Shown here: positions 7,200 to 14,000 of the stretch, piece by piece
How the letters are laid out: every line of letters starts with the position of its first letter
Position numbering within the stretch: position 1 is the first letter of the stretch
Program-made: the position numbers and the translations under genes
The notes under the pieces: generated by a model
Told to the model about the DNA's origin: nothing
The model's database searches: none
The model's input: only the letters and a program-made list of their open reading frames with translations
DNA from: Bacteroidia bacterium
Lineage (GTDB): Bacteria > Bacteroidota > Bacteroidia > NS11-12g > UBA9320
Length of the DNA: 14,315 nucleotides
Direction of reading: 5' to 3'
Assembly: GCA_029253325.1 (NCBI GenBank)
Contig: JAQWZS010000004.1
Span: forward strand, 1 to 14,315

Positions 7200-7232
7200 T
7201 GAATTGTAAAAACTAGGAAAGTTGACAATTCA
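7200..7232 (+). terminator. Weak hairpin after the SDR gene, possible terminator
   Basis: An 8-bp inverted repeat (7200-7207 with 7225-7232; GAATTGT/ACAATTC) begins 3 nt after the SDR stop. It encloses a second 4-bp stem (AACT 7211-7214 with AGTT 7220-7223). No T-run follows, so it may act as an mRNA 3' stabiliser rather than an intrinsic terminator, or be chance. Confidence 0.3.
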
Positions 7233-7322
7233 TCTCTGTAAGTGATATTTAAATTAAAATTTAATAAAATATTTGCTCAATAAATTTTATATTTCCCAGT
7301 CCTTATAAAAATTTAACGATAC

Positions 7323-9893
7323 ATGAAATTACCAAATATCAAAAATAAAGTCATTGTCCTTACATTATTAATTGGATTTATATTTTTACACCAAAAAAGC
7401 GTTACTTACACGGGAGGTGCTCCTGGAGGATACACAAATGCTCCTAGTGAGTCAAACTGTACCAGTTGTCATGGGGGTTCGCTTCAAACAAGTGGTACAA
7501 ATTTCAATAATATTAGTTTAACTAATAACTTTACTGGAGGAGGTTATATACCTGATAGTACATATACGCTCACCTTAAACTACAACCACTCAGGAAAAAA
7601 TAAATTTGGCTATCAATTGACTTGCCTAGACAATTCAAACAAAATGGCAGGTAGTTTTAGCACCATATCAGGAAATAATAAATCATTTATAAATTCCTCA
7701 ACCATAACAGGTGCGGTAAGGAACTATATGGGACAAACTAGTACAGGTTCATCAGGTTCTGGGTCAGCTACATGGAGTTTCAAATGGAAAGCACCCGCTA
7801 CTAATAAAGGAACTTTAACAATTTATGCTGTTGTTAACGCTACAAACTCATCTTCGTCCACTGGTGGAGATATAATTATAGCCAAGCAATTTAATTTAGT
7901 GCCTTCTTCTTTACTTCCTGAAGCAACAGCAGCAACTAGCAATTCAACCCCTTGCCAAAATTCTAGTTTTCAATTATCTGGTTCTGGAACGAATATTCCC
8001 ACTTCATACGCTTGGACAATTCCTGGAGGAAATCCAAGTATTTCTAATCAAAAAAACCCCGATGTAGTTTTTAACTTCCCGGGTAAAAATAGAGCTATCC
8101 TTACCGTAACCAATGCAAAAGGTAAATCAAAGCCAGACACTGTAGACATTAATGTTTTACCAGCCCCAAATACTTTTATTCCCGGAGGTGCTAGTCAATC
8201 TATTTGTAATGGTGATTCAATTTTACTAAAACCCTTTACCATTGAGTCAGGTGTAACTTATACTTGGAATAATGGGCAAATATCCGACTCTCTTTGGGTA
8301 AATTCTCCTGGCGATTATTTTGTCTCTGGTCTATCTACCAATGGATGTGGTAAAAAAAGTAATATCGTTAATATAAAATTCTATGATAAGCCCATCACTT
8401 CATTATCCAGCTCTGTAAGCACATTCAATGATAGTACATGTGAAAATACAACAATAACACTGTTTTCAGATTCTACGAATTATGACAGTTTTTATTTCTA
8501 CAACTCAGGACAGCTTTTACAGAGTTCATCTAATTACAATTATGATGTATTAGTTAATTCTCCATCAACATTTGGATTACAAGTAAGAGACCAAAGAGGT
8601 TGTTTAAGTGACACAGTAAAATATGACGTATTTACAAAAGATAAACTCCCAGCAGCTAAGATTTCCTGCCTCACCACTGCACCTGACAGTATTACTTTTT
8701 TCTGGTCAGATGAATTTGTTCATGAAGGGTATCAAATTAGTACAGATCAGGGTAAGAACTGGGCATACCCATCAAGCGGTATCAGAGGGAAATTACATGA
8801 AATTGGAAGACTAAACCCTGAGGATTCTGTAACTCTCTGGGTAAGAGGTGCTGACCCAACTCCTTGTTATTATAGTGAGATAGCAATTAAAAAATGTTTT
8901 TCTAAAGCATGCACTCCGATAGATTATACTGTAAAAGCGGACTCTAGTATCTGTTTTGGAGATCTGTGGTCGATTGAAATAAACGGACTTAAAAATCAAA
9001 ATTATAGTATTAGTTTAGATGGAGGAGGTCCATTCACCGATACACTACTTTCATTTAATCCTATTATTTCTCGAGAATATTCCATTCAAGTTATTGACTC
9101 AGCTTCTTTAACATGTCCAGCAAACAAAATTAAAATTCCTCTTACTATAGATCAAATTCGCAATGCTAAACTGGAACCAATTAAAAAACAATCATTCTGC
9201 CTAGGAGAAACAATCACATTCATTGCTAGTGAGAATATGGACCGTTGGGACTTTGTTTTGAATGGAGTTATGGTTCAATCGGGAAATAGCTCGTCATACA
9301 CAAATAATATGATGACTGATGGAGATAGCATTTATGTACTTTTTAAAAAGGGTCAATGCACAGAGATCTCTCAAAAAGTACGTGTAAATGTTGAACAAAA
9401 TATTGATGCATCTTTTGACTACTCAACAAATCAAACGGGTGTATCATTCACACCAACTATAAGCACCTACGAAACTTATTCATGGAATTTTGGAGATGGA
9501 AGTCCACTTTCTAATGTTATTTCTCCAATTCACAACTACGAAACAAGTGAAGGTAAAAAAGTCAATGTAACTTTAACTGTTACCACTACTAATGAATGTA
9601 CTGAAGATAGTACTCAGATTATCTCTTTACCTGATTTTAGTGGGATTAACGAATTTAATAAGTTTGGTGTAAATATTTATCCTAATCCAATTAATCAAAC
9701 ATTATTTGTAGAACATAAACTTGGCCGTGATTTGAAATTGGTTATCAAAACAATGGAAGGGAAATTTATCCAAGAAAATTTCATTGACAAATCACTTAAT
9801 CAGATTGAATTAGATAAACTGGAATCAGGAATATATATTCTTGAGATTCATGATCAAAATAATCAATGGTCTACCTCAATAATAAAGAGATAA
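7323..9893 (+). CDS. Secreted T9SS type A sorting domain protein with N-terminal CxxCH (choice-of-anchor V / reelin-like) domain and PKD-like repeats
   Basis: This is a large 856-residue exported protein. The N-terminus (about 1-25) is a signal peptide. It is followed by YTNAPSESNCTSCHGG, with a CxxCH motif at C46, C49, H50 typical of the reelin-like choice-of-anchor V region (to about 195), where a single c-type heme could attach. A PKD/Ig-like domain follows at about 200-285 (SYAWTIPGG, NRAILTVTN), then several less conserved Ser/Thr-rich beta domains. A clearer PKD domain lies at about 700-770 (SWNFGDGSP). The C-terminal 75 residues form the type A sorting signal (VNIYPNPINQTLFVEH, ESGIYILEI, ending IIKR), which directs the protein through the type IX secretion system to the surface. 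Heme attachment is inferred from the motif only. The role could be adhesion or surface display; no enzyme domain was recognised. The ATG start fits the signal peptide. The upstream spacer holds a TTTAAATTAA copy and an imperfect -7 box (TATATTTC, 7288-7295). Confidence 0.85.
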   Translation: MKLPNIKNKVIVLTLLIGFIFLHQKSVTYTGGAPGGYTNAPSESNCTSCHGGSLQTSGTNFNNISLTNNFTGGGYIPDSTYTLTLNYNHSGKNKFGYQLTCLDNSNKMAGSFSTISGNNKSFINSSTITGAVRNYMGQTSTGSSGSGSATWSFKWKAPATNKGTLTIYAVVNATNSSSSTGGDIIIAKQFNLVPSSLLPEATAATSNSTPCQNSSFQLSGSGTNIPTSYAWTIPGGNPSISNQKNPDVVFNFPGKNRAILTVTNAKGKSKPDTVDINVLPAPNTFIPGGASQSICNGDSILLKPFTIESGVTYTWNNGQISDSLWVNSPGDYFVSGLSTNGCGKKSNIVNIKFYDKPITSLSSSVSTFNDSTCENTTITLFSDSTNYDSFYFYNSGQLLQSSSNYNYDVLVNSPSTFGLQVRDQRGCLSDTVKYDVFTKDKLPAAKISCLTTAPDSITFFWSDEFVHEGYQISTDQGKNWAYPSSGIRGKLHEIGRLNPEDSVTLWVRGADPTPCYYSEIAIKKCFSKACTPIDYTVKADSSICFGDLWSIEINGLKNQNYSISLDGGGPFTDTLLSFNPIISREYSIQVIDSASLTCPANKIKIPLTIDQIRNAKLEPIKKQSFCLGETITFIASENMDRWDFVLNGVMVQSGNSSSYTNNMMTDGDSIYVLFKKGQCTEISQKVRVNVEQNIDASFDYSTNQTGVSFTPTISTYETYSWNFGDGSPLSNVISPIHNYETSEGKKVNVTLTVTTTNECTEDSTQIISLPDFSGINEFNKFGVNIYPNPINQTLFVEHKLGRDLKLVIKTMEGKFIQENFIDKSLNQIELDKLESGIYILEIHDQNNQWSTSIIKR

Positions 9894-9900
9894 TCTATAT

Positions 9901-10854
9901 TTAATGAAGTCCTACTCTACCTTTGATTTTATGATAATGTCTTTTAAATATAGAATCGTTAGAAGTCTTATTTTCAAAATTTAGAATTAATTTGTTTGGT
10001 AAGTGAGGCTGACCAGCATCAACCCATGCTGTGTACCAAAAACAACCAATCATATAGATTGCTTTTTTCATTCTACGTTCTACCATATTGTTGAGCAGAA
10101 AATGATATGATTTTGAAAACTCTTGACTGTATACTTTAATTGTTGTCGCCCCTCTTTGCTCAAAGGAATACTTTATGTGTTGCATTTTGGATGTTAGTTC
10201 CCTTTCAAAATCAAGTACCGTATCATGAGCAGAAAAGCTCTCTTCTACTGCCTTCCAAATAGACAATAGAGGTTTATGCATATATTGAGCATTCCCAATA
10301 AAAAAATCATAATCAGATAAAAAGACTTCAGGTAACCTTGATTCCCAGAGTCCATGAATGCCATGTTGATTAGTTAATTGACCGTTATAATTTTTAGTAG
10401 TATGTAAAGGCACATGAGCGTCTGCAATGTAATGTCCTAAATCAGCACTTAATTTTAAAATTTGACTGTAGTCATGGTCTTTCATAGCCCGCGTTAACCA
10501 ATATTTAACTTTTAAAATATGCCATGGAACAATTCCATGATCAATCAATGTTTTTTCACCATACAAAACCTTGGCACTATCCCAATAGAACGGCAAAGTG
10601 TCGATCGGGATCTTAGACTCATAAAAATCAATATCTATGTAATGTCTTGGGGACTCCTCATCCATGACATACCTCCTTTGATCAGGTCGAACGGCCAATT
10701 CTCTGATTACGTCAACATTTGCCTTGTAAAAGCCAAACATCTCGGATGGAAGAGTAAAACAAGCATGATAATTAATCTCTTTATGGGCAAAAAATCCCCA
10801 TGGAGATGACGAAAAGCAATAAATAGAAATAAAAAAAGTAAATAAAATTCTCAT
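9901..10854 (-). CDS. Exported zinc-dependent phospholipase C / S1-P1 nuclease fold protein
   Basis: The protein has an N-terminal signal peptide ending just before a tryptophan (SSSPWGFFAHKEIN). In the S1/P1 nuclease and bacterial zinc phospholipase C superfamily the mature N-terminal Trp and the His five residues later bind zinc; here these are W19 and H24. Other expected ligands are D58, H71 (HYIDID), H112 (VPWH), then H141, D145 and H151 in GHYIADAHVPLH with the exact 4 and 10 spacing of P1 nuclease, and H167 and E171 in GIHGLWE. A periplasmic or secreted trinuclear-zinc phosphodiesterase is therefore likely. Whether the substrate is phospholipid or nucleic acid cannot be decided. The ATG at 10854 gives 317 aa; a TTG at 10863 would add 3 residues but overlaps a TAnnTTTG box. 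Its stop lies 7 bp from that of the convergent T9SS protein gene, and the rhomboid gene lies just upstream on the same strand. Confidence 0.8.
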   Translation of the reverse strand: MRILFTFFISIYCFSSSPWGFFAHKEINYHACFTLPSEMFGFYKANVDVIRELAVRPDQRRYVMDEESPRHYIDIDFYESKIPIDTLPFYWDSAKVLYGEKTLIDHGIVPWHILKVKYWLTRAMKDHDYSQILKLSADLGHYIADAHVPLHTTKNYNGQLTNQHGIHGLWESRLPEVFLSDYDFFIGNAQYMHKPLLSIWKAVEESFSAHDTVLDFERELTSKMQHIKYSFEQRGATTIKVYSQEFSKSYHFLLNNMVERRMKKAIYMIGCFWYTAWVDAGQPHLPNKLILNFENKTSNDSIFKRHYHKIKGRVGLH

Positions 10855-10860
10855 ATACTT

Positions 10861-10868
10861 CAAAGGTA
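10861..10868 (-). promoter_or_regulatory. Candidate -7 box (TACCTTTG) for a leaderless transcript of the zinc enzyme gene
   Basis: On the minus strand TACCTTTG matches TAnnTTTG exactly and lies 6 nt before the ATG at 10854, the same geometry as at the SDR gene. The possible TTG start at 10863 is part of the box. No -33 TTTG is evident at the usual distance. Confidence 0.35.
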
Positions 10869-10906
10869 ATTTTATCCAACGGACTTAACTGAGAACAAAT
10901 ATCAGG

Positions 10907-11608
10907 TTAATCCTTTTTTTTGTAGATGTACTGAATATGTGTGTTAAAGCTTTCTTGATCATCAACATCAGTTGTATTCCAATATTCATCTTCAAAATCA
11001 TCAAAGTCATCATCTAAAGGTGGTGGTTTTTGAGGACCTCTATTTCGATACAACACCCCAAAAATAATTCCAGAGAGTGCTCCAGATAGATGCCCCTCCC
11101 AAGATATATTTTTTCCGATTAATTTTCCAAACTCTGGGAATAGCCCATAAATCAGACTACCATATAAAAATATTAATGTAAAAGAAGCTGCCAACATTTC
11201 TTTATTACGAGTAAAAAAAGAATGAGTCACAACAAAGAAAATTAATGCATATACCAAACCACTAGCACCAATATGATTGCTACCAGGCTGCCCTATAAAA
11301 AAGAGAATAATCCCTGTAGCTAAAATATTTAAAACAATAATTGAAGCCCTTTCCTCACTGAAATTTATAAATATAAATCCCATAGATAGTAAAAGGGGAA
11401 TAGAATTACTCAGTAAATGATCAAAATTACCATGTAAGAAAATCATGGTAACTACTCCATACAAGTCATCCCATTTATGAGGGTGCAAACCATAAGAATT
11501 CAAATCCAACTGATATCTTAAGTTAATAAAAAAAACAATCCAAATGGACACAACTAGCAATGCTGGCCATACAACAGAATCAATTAGTTTTATTAAAAAG
11601 GAAAACAT
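10907..11608 (-). CDS. Rhomboid family intramembrane serine protease
   Basis: This 233-residue inner-membrane protein has about six hydrophobic segments. Rhomboid proteases cut transmembrane substrates with a Ser-His dyad in the membrane. The nucleophile is S116 in GASG and the general base H173 in WEGHLSGALSG. The conserved oxyanion-side residues H59, H64 and N68 (FLHGNFDHLLSN) are present, so it should be active rather than a pseudoprotease. After the last membrane segment (about residue 188) comes a soluble acidic tail with a Pro run (GPQKPPPLDDDFDDFEDE) ending in KKKD. The substrate is unknown. The start is ATG at 11608 with no clear SD. It lies 52 bp upstream of the zinc enzyme gene on the same strand and may share a transcript. 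It is divergent from ychF across a 132-bp spacer. Confidence 0.92.
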   Translation of the reverse strand: MFSFLIKLIDSVVWPALLVVSIWIVFFINLRYQLDLNSYGLHPHKWDDLYGVVTMIFLHGNFDHLLSNSIPLLLSMGFIFINFSEERASIIVLNILATGIILFFIGQPGSNHIGASGLVYALIFFVVTHSFFTRNKEMLAASFTLIFLYGSLIYGLFPEFGKLIGKNISWEGHLSGALSGIIFGVLYRNRGPQKPPPLDDDFDDFEDEYWNTTDVDDQESFNTHIQYIYKKKD

Positions 11609-11659
11609 CCATTAATATATTTATCAAAATGCGTTCCAACTTATATTAAACTGACAGAA

Positions 11660-11714
11660 GGTCTTCATACAATCAAAGACCATAGAAGTCTTTCTAATCA
11701 ATCCTAAAAAGACT
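11660..11714 (+). promoter_or_regulatory. Four alternating complementary segments (nested hairpins) in the rhomboid-ychF spacer
   Basis: Four short segments alternate: GGTCTT (11660-11665), AAAGACC (11675-11681), AGTCTTT (11687-11693) and AAAGACT (11708-11714). Segments 1 and 2 (6 bp), 2 and 3 (6 bp, 7-nt loop) and 3 and 4 (7 bp, 14-nt loop) can pair, so the middle hairpin excludes the outer two, the layout of attenuators or switches. Segment 4 touches an imperfect -7 box (TAAACTTG, 11714-11721), so the elements may instead be DNA operator half-sites. No T-run follows. Confidence 0.35.
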
Positions 11715-11740
11715 AAACTTGCACCAAAATACAATAATAA

Positions 11741-12835
11741 ATGGCTTTACAATGTGGAATCGTGGGCTTGCCCAATGTTGGAAAATCAACACTTTTTAAT
11801 TGTCTAAGTAGTGCTAAGGCTGAAAGTGCTAATTATCCATTCTGTACGATCGAACCAAATGTCGGAATGATAACTGTACCTGATGAACGATTAAATAAAC
11901 TATCCGATTTAGTTAATCCTCAAAAGATAATTCCAACAACTGTTGAAATTGTTGACATTGCTGGCTTAGTCAAAGGAGCAAGCAAAGGAGAAGGTTTAGG
12001 TAATCAATTTCTTGGGAATATCAGAAATACCAATGCCATTCTCCATGTTATTCGATGTTTTGATGACGATAATATTACTCACGTAGATGGCAGTATTGAC
12101 CCTGTCAGAGACAAAGAAATCATTGATACGGAATTACAACTAAAAGACCTTGAAGCCATTGATGGGAAAATACTAAAAGTCAAAAAACTTGCAGAAACTG
12201 GTAACAAAGAAGCCAAGTTAGTTTATGATGTTGTTGCACAAATCAAACACACTTTAGAACAAGGAAAATCAGCAAGAACAATTAATCTGGACTCAAATCA
12301 ATTGAATCTAATCAAAGACTTAAATTTACTAACGTTAAAACCAGTATTGTACGTTTGTAATGTGGATGATGCTAGCGTTGTGAATGGAAATCATCACACC
12401 AAATCTTTCATTGACGCAGTTGCAGATGAAAATGCCCAAGTCATGTTTGTCTCTGCGGAAATAGAATCAGATATGATTGACATGGAAGAAGAAGACAAAA
12501 TGATGTTTTTAGAAGATATGGGGCTTAAAGAAAGTGGTGTCAACCGTATCATTAAATCTGCTTATCAATTATTAAAATATCAGACTTATTTTACTGCCGG
12601 AGAGAAAGAAGTTCGTGCTTGGACCATAACAGAGGGATATACTGCACCACAAGCAGCTGGTGTCATTCACACTGATTTCGAAAAAGGATTTATTCGAGCT
12701 GAGGTCATTGGTTATAATGACTATATTGAATATGAATCTGAGGCTAAGTGCAGAGAGGCTGGGAAACTGAGAGTTGAAGGCAAAGACTACATTGTAAAAG
12801 ACGGAGATGTTATGCACTTCAGATTTAATGTTTAG
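11741..12835 (+). CDS. ychF: Redox-regulated ATPase YchF (OLA1/Obg family)
   Basis: YchF is a universally conserved P-loop protein of the Obg family that prefers ATP over GTP, binds ribosomes and modulates stress and translation. At 364 aa it is the standard length. G1 GLPNVGKST is at 9-17, followed by the G3-region DIAGLVKGASKGEGLGNQFL. The C-terminal TGS domain (about 280-364) carries the hallmark YFTAGEKEVRAW, APQAAGVIHTDFEKGFIRAEV and DGDVMHFRFNV. The base-specificity motif reads NVDD at 207-210, where family members usually have N-x-x-E, so the last Glu is an Asp. The noncanonical motif still fits ATP preference. The start is ATG at 11741 with no SD. The leader contains the alternating hairpin segments at 11660-11714. 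The downstream lipoprotein gene follows after 44 bp. Confidence 0.98.
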   Translation: MALQCGIVGLPNVGKSTLFNCLSSAKAESANYPFCTIEPNVGMITVPDERLNKLSDLVNPQKIIPTTVEIVDIAGLVKGASKGEGLGNQFLGNIRNTNAILHVIRCFDDDNITHVDGSIDPVRDKEIIDTELQLKDLEAIDGKILKVKKLAETGNKEAKLVYDVVAQIKHTLEQGKSARTINLDSNQLNLIKDLNLLTLKPVLYVCNVDDASVVNGNHHTKSFIDAVADENAQVMFVSAEIESDMIDMEEEDKMMFLEDMGLKESGVNRIIKSAYQLLKYQTYFTAGEKEVRAWTITEGYTAPQAAGVIHTDFEKGFIRAEVIGYNDYIEYESEAKCREAGKLRVEGKDYIVKDGDVMHFRFNV

Positions 12836-12879
12836 ATAATTACTTAAATTCGCATTTAACAATATAAATATATAATAAT

Positions 12880-13173
12880 ATGAAAAATTTAATTAAAGTA
12901 TTAAGCCTTGTTGTTCTGCTTAGCATAACATTCATAGCTTGTGAAGAGAAAAAAGAGTGTAAAGAAGAATGTAAAAAAGAATGTTGCGAAAAGAAAGAAG
13001 CCTCTTCTTGTGATTCGGAAAAAGAAAAGGCATGCTGCAAAAAAGATAAAAAAGATTGCGATAAGGATAAAAGTAAAAAAGCATGCAAAGATGACAAAGC
13101 ATGCAAAGAAGAAATAGATTCTAATAACATAACTACAGAGAATGATGTTGTTGTTGGAGATTTCGTTCTATAG
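12880..13173 (+). CDS. Small cysteine-, lysine- and glutamate-rich putative lipoprotein
   Basis: The function is not recognised. The 97-residue product begins with a hydrophobic signal (1-20) ending ITFIAC, so C21 may be a lipidated cysteine at a lipobox-like site, though Phe at -3 is not ideal. The mature part has ten more cysteines (27, 31, 35, 36, 44, 52, 53, 60, 69, 75) in Lys/Glu/Asp-rich repeats such as KECKEECKKECCEKK and KACKDDKACKEE. A Cys-free tail (NNITTENDVVVGDFVL) follows. CC pairs and CxxxC spacing suggest metal binding or disulfide cross-linking in the periplasm, which is inference. Codon phase is consistent with coding: the composition alternates sensibly and the signal peptide is intact. 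It follows ychF by 44 bp and ends before a strong hairpin terminator. Antisense readings of the same DNA give only low-complexity Ser/Leu protein. Confidence 0.75.
   Translation: MKNLIKVLSLVVLLSITFIACEEKKECKEECKKECCEKKEASSCDSEKEKACCKKDKKDCDKDKSKKACKDDKACKEEIDSNNITTENDVVVGDFVL
13078..13109 (+). repeat. 18-bp-period tandem repeat encoding KACKDD/KACKEE
   Basis: AAAGCATGCAAAGA occurs at 13078-13091 and again at 13096-13109, offset by 18 bp, so the repeat keeps the reading frame and duplicates a six-residue unit with one cysteine. It suggests that the cysteine-rich protein can grow or shrink by in-frame unit duplication. Confidence 0.6.
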
Positions 13174-13202
13174 CACACAATAATAGCTTTCTAAAAAAAA
13201 AT

Positions 13203-13236
13203 AATCCTGATAAATAGTTCTTTGTCAGGATTTTTT
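13203..13236 (+). terminator. Intrinsic terminator after the lipoprotein gene, abutting the glycosyltransferase start
   Basis: AATCCTGA (13203-13210) pairs perfectly with TCAGGATT (13225-13232), and the stem extends inward by one T-G and three A-T pairs (13211-13214 with 13221-13224), leaving a 6-nt loop. Six T residues (13231-13236) overlap the stem end and run straight into the ATG at 13237. An A-run precedes the stem, so it could also work in reverse. The only SD-like AGGA (13227-13230) for the next gene lies in the 3' arm. Confidence 0.75.
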
Positions 13237-13950
13237 ATGAGTACCACACAAAAAATATCTGGAGTAGTAATTACTTTCAATGAGGAAAAAAGGATTAAAT
13301 CCTGTATTAAATCATTAAAAAAAGTAGTTGATGAAGTTATTGTAATTGACAGCTTCAGTTCGGATAATACTAAATCTATTTGCAAAGATCTAAACGTAAC
13401 CTTCATTGAGAAGGAATGGATGGGGTTTTCTAAAACAAAAAATTTTGCTAATTCGAAAGCTAACTATGAGTATATACTGTCTTTAGATGCGGATGAAGTG
13501 CTTAGTGAAGAGCTTATACAGAATATCCAAAAACTAAAAAAAACAGATCTAAAGCCTGGAAAAATATACTCGTTTAATCGCCTTAATAACTATTGTGGTC
13601 AATGGATAAAATATGCAGGATGGTACCCTGACAAAAAAGTCAGGCTATTTGAAGCGAAAAATACCACTTGGATAGGTGATGTTCATGAAAAATTAGCATT
13701 TCAAAATAATGTAAAAACAGTTCATGTTTCAGGAGATATTTTACACTATAGTATTGAAAATAAAAAGGATCACATTGCTAGAATACACAAGTATAATAAA
13801 CTTGCAAATCCCTATCCAAATAAACTGGTAGCATACCTAGCTGCGGCATCTACTTTTATTAAATTATACCTAATAAAATGCGGGTTTTTAGAGGGTAAAC
13901 TTGGTTTTCAATTATGCATGATATCGTCAAAAGCAAAAATTTGGCGTTAA
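13237..13950 (+). CDS. Family 2 glycosyltransferase, WaaE/KdtX-like
   Basis: This GT-A fold enzyme of 237 aa probably adds a sugar from a nucleotide-sugar donor to lipopolysaccharide core or another envelope glycan at the cytoplasmic membrane face. It starts with ISGVVITFNEEKRI (7-20), followed by DEVIVIDSFSSDNT (32-45) and the metal-binding DADE (84-87). The segment GWYPDKKVRLFEA (128-140) with GDVHEKL (147-153) is characteristic of the WaaE/KdtX subgroup. The C-terminus has a hydrophobic helical region (about 205-232) that may associate with the membrane. The ATG at 13237 was preferred because homologues begin a few residues before the first beta strand. TTG at 13222 is in frame but lies in the loop and 3' arm of a terminator hairpin. 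The sugar donor and acceptor are unknown. It is convergent with the thioredoxin-fold gene. Confidence 0.9.
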   Translation: MSTTQKISGVVITFNEEKRIKSCIKSLKKVVDEVIVIDSFSSDNTKSICKDLNVTFIEKEWMGFSKTKNFANSKANYEYILSLDADEVLSEELIQNIQKLKKTDLKPGKIYSFNRLNNYCGQWIKYAGWYPDKKVRLFEAKNTTWIGDVHEKLAFQNNVKTVHVSGDILHYSIENKKDHIARIHKYNKLANPYPNKLVAYLAAASTFIKLYLIKCGFLEGKLGFQLCMISSKAKIWR

Positions 13951-13979
13951 AAAAACCTTGAGACTCTCACCCCAAGGTT
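13949..13979 (-). terminator. Intrinsic terminator for the minus-strand thioredoxin-fold gene
   Basis: AACCTTG (13954-13960) pairs with CAAGGTT (13973-13979) around a 12-nt loop. Read on the minus strand the stem is followed by a run of seven T (13955-13949), the classic intrinsic terminator form. It begins 21 nt after the minus-strand stop codon at 14001. On the plus strand no T-run follows, so it serves the minus-strand gene. Confidence 0.7.
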
Positions 13980-14000
13980 GTTCGTTATAAAAAAATATTC

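Noticed and set aside
10519..10809. 96-codon plus-strand open frame opposite the zinc enzyme gene
   Set aside because: No motif is visible, and the minus-strand product has a full set of zinc ligands.
12890..13110. Metallothionein
   Set aside because: The cysteine density is suggestive, but the signal peptide and the lack of the compact CxC pattern argue against a cytoplasmic metallothionein; left as unknown lipoprotein.
12840..13178. 112-codon minus-strand open frame opposite the cysteine-rich lipoprotein gene
   Set aside because: It is low-complexity Ser/Leu/His/Phe, as expected from the complement of Lys/Glu/Cys codon repeats; the plus strand has a proper signal peptide and tail.
13191..13406. 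71-codon minus-strand open frame over the terminator and glycosyltransferase start
   Set aside because: It is a shadow of the glycosyltransferase gene; its product has no recognisable features and it crosses the hairpin.
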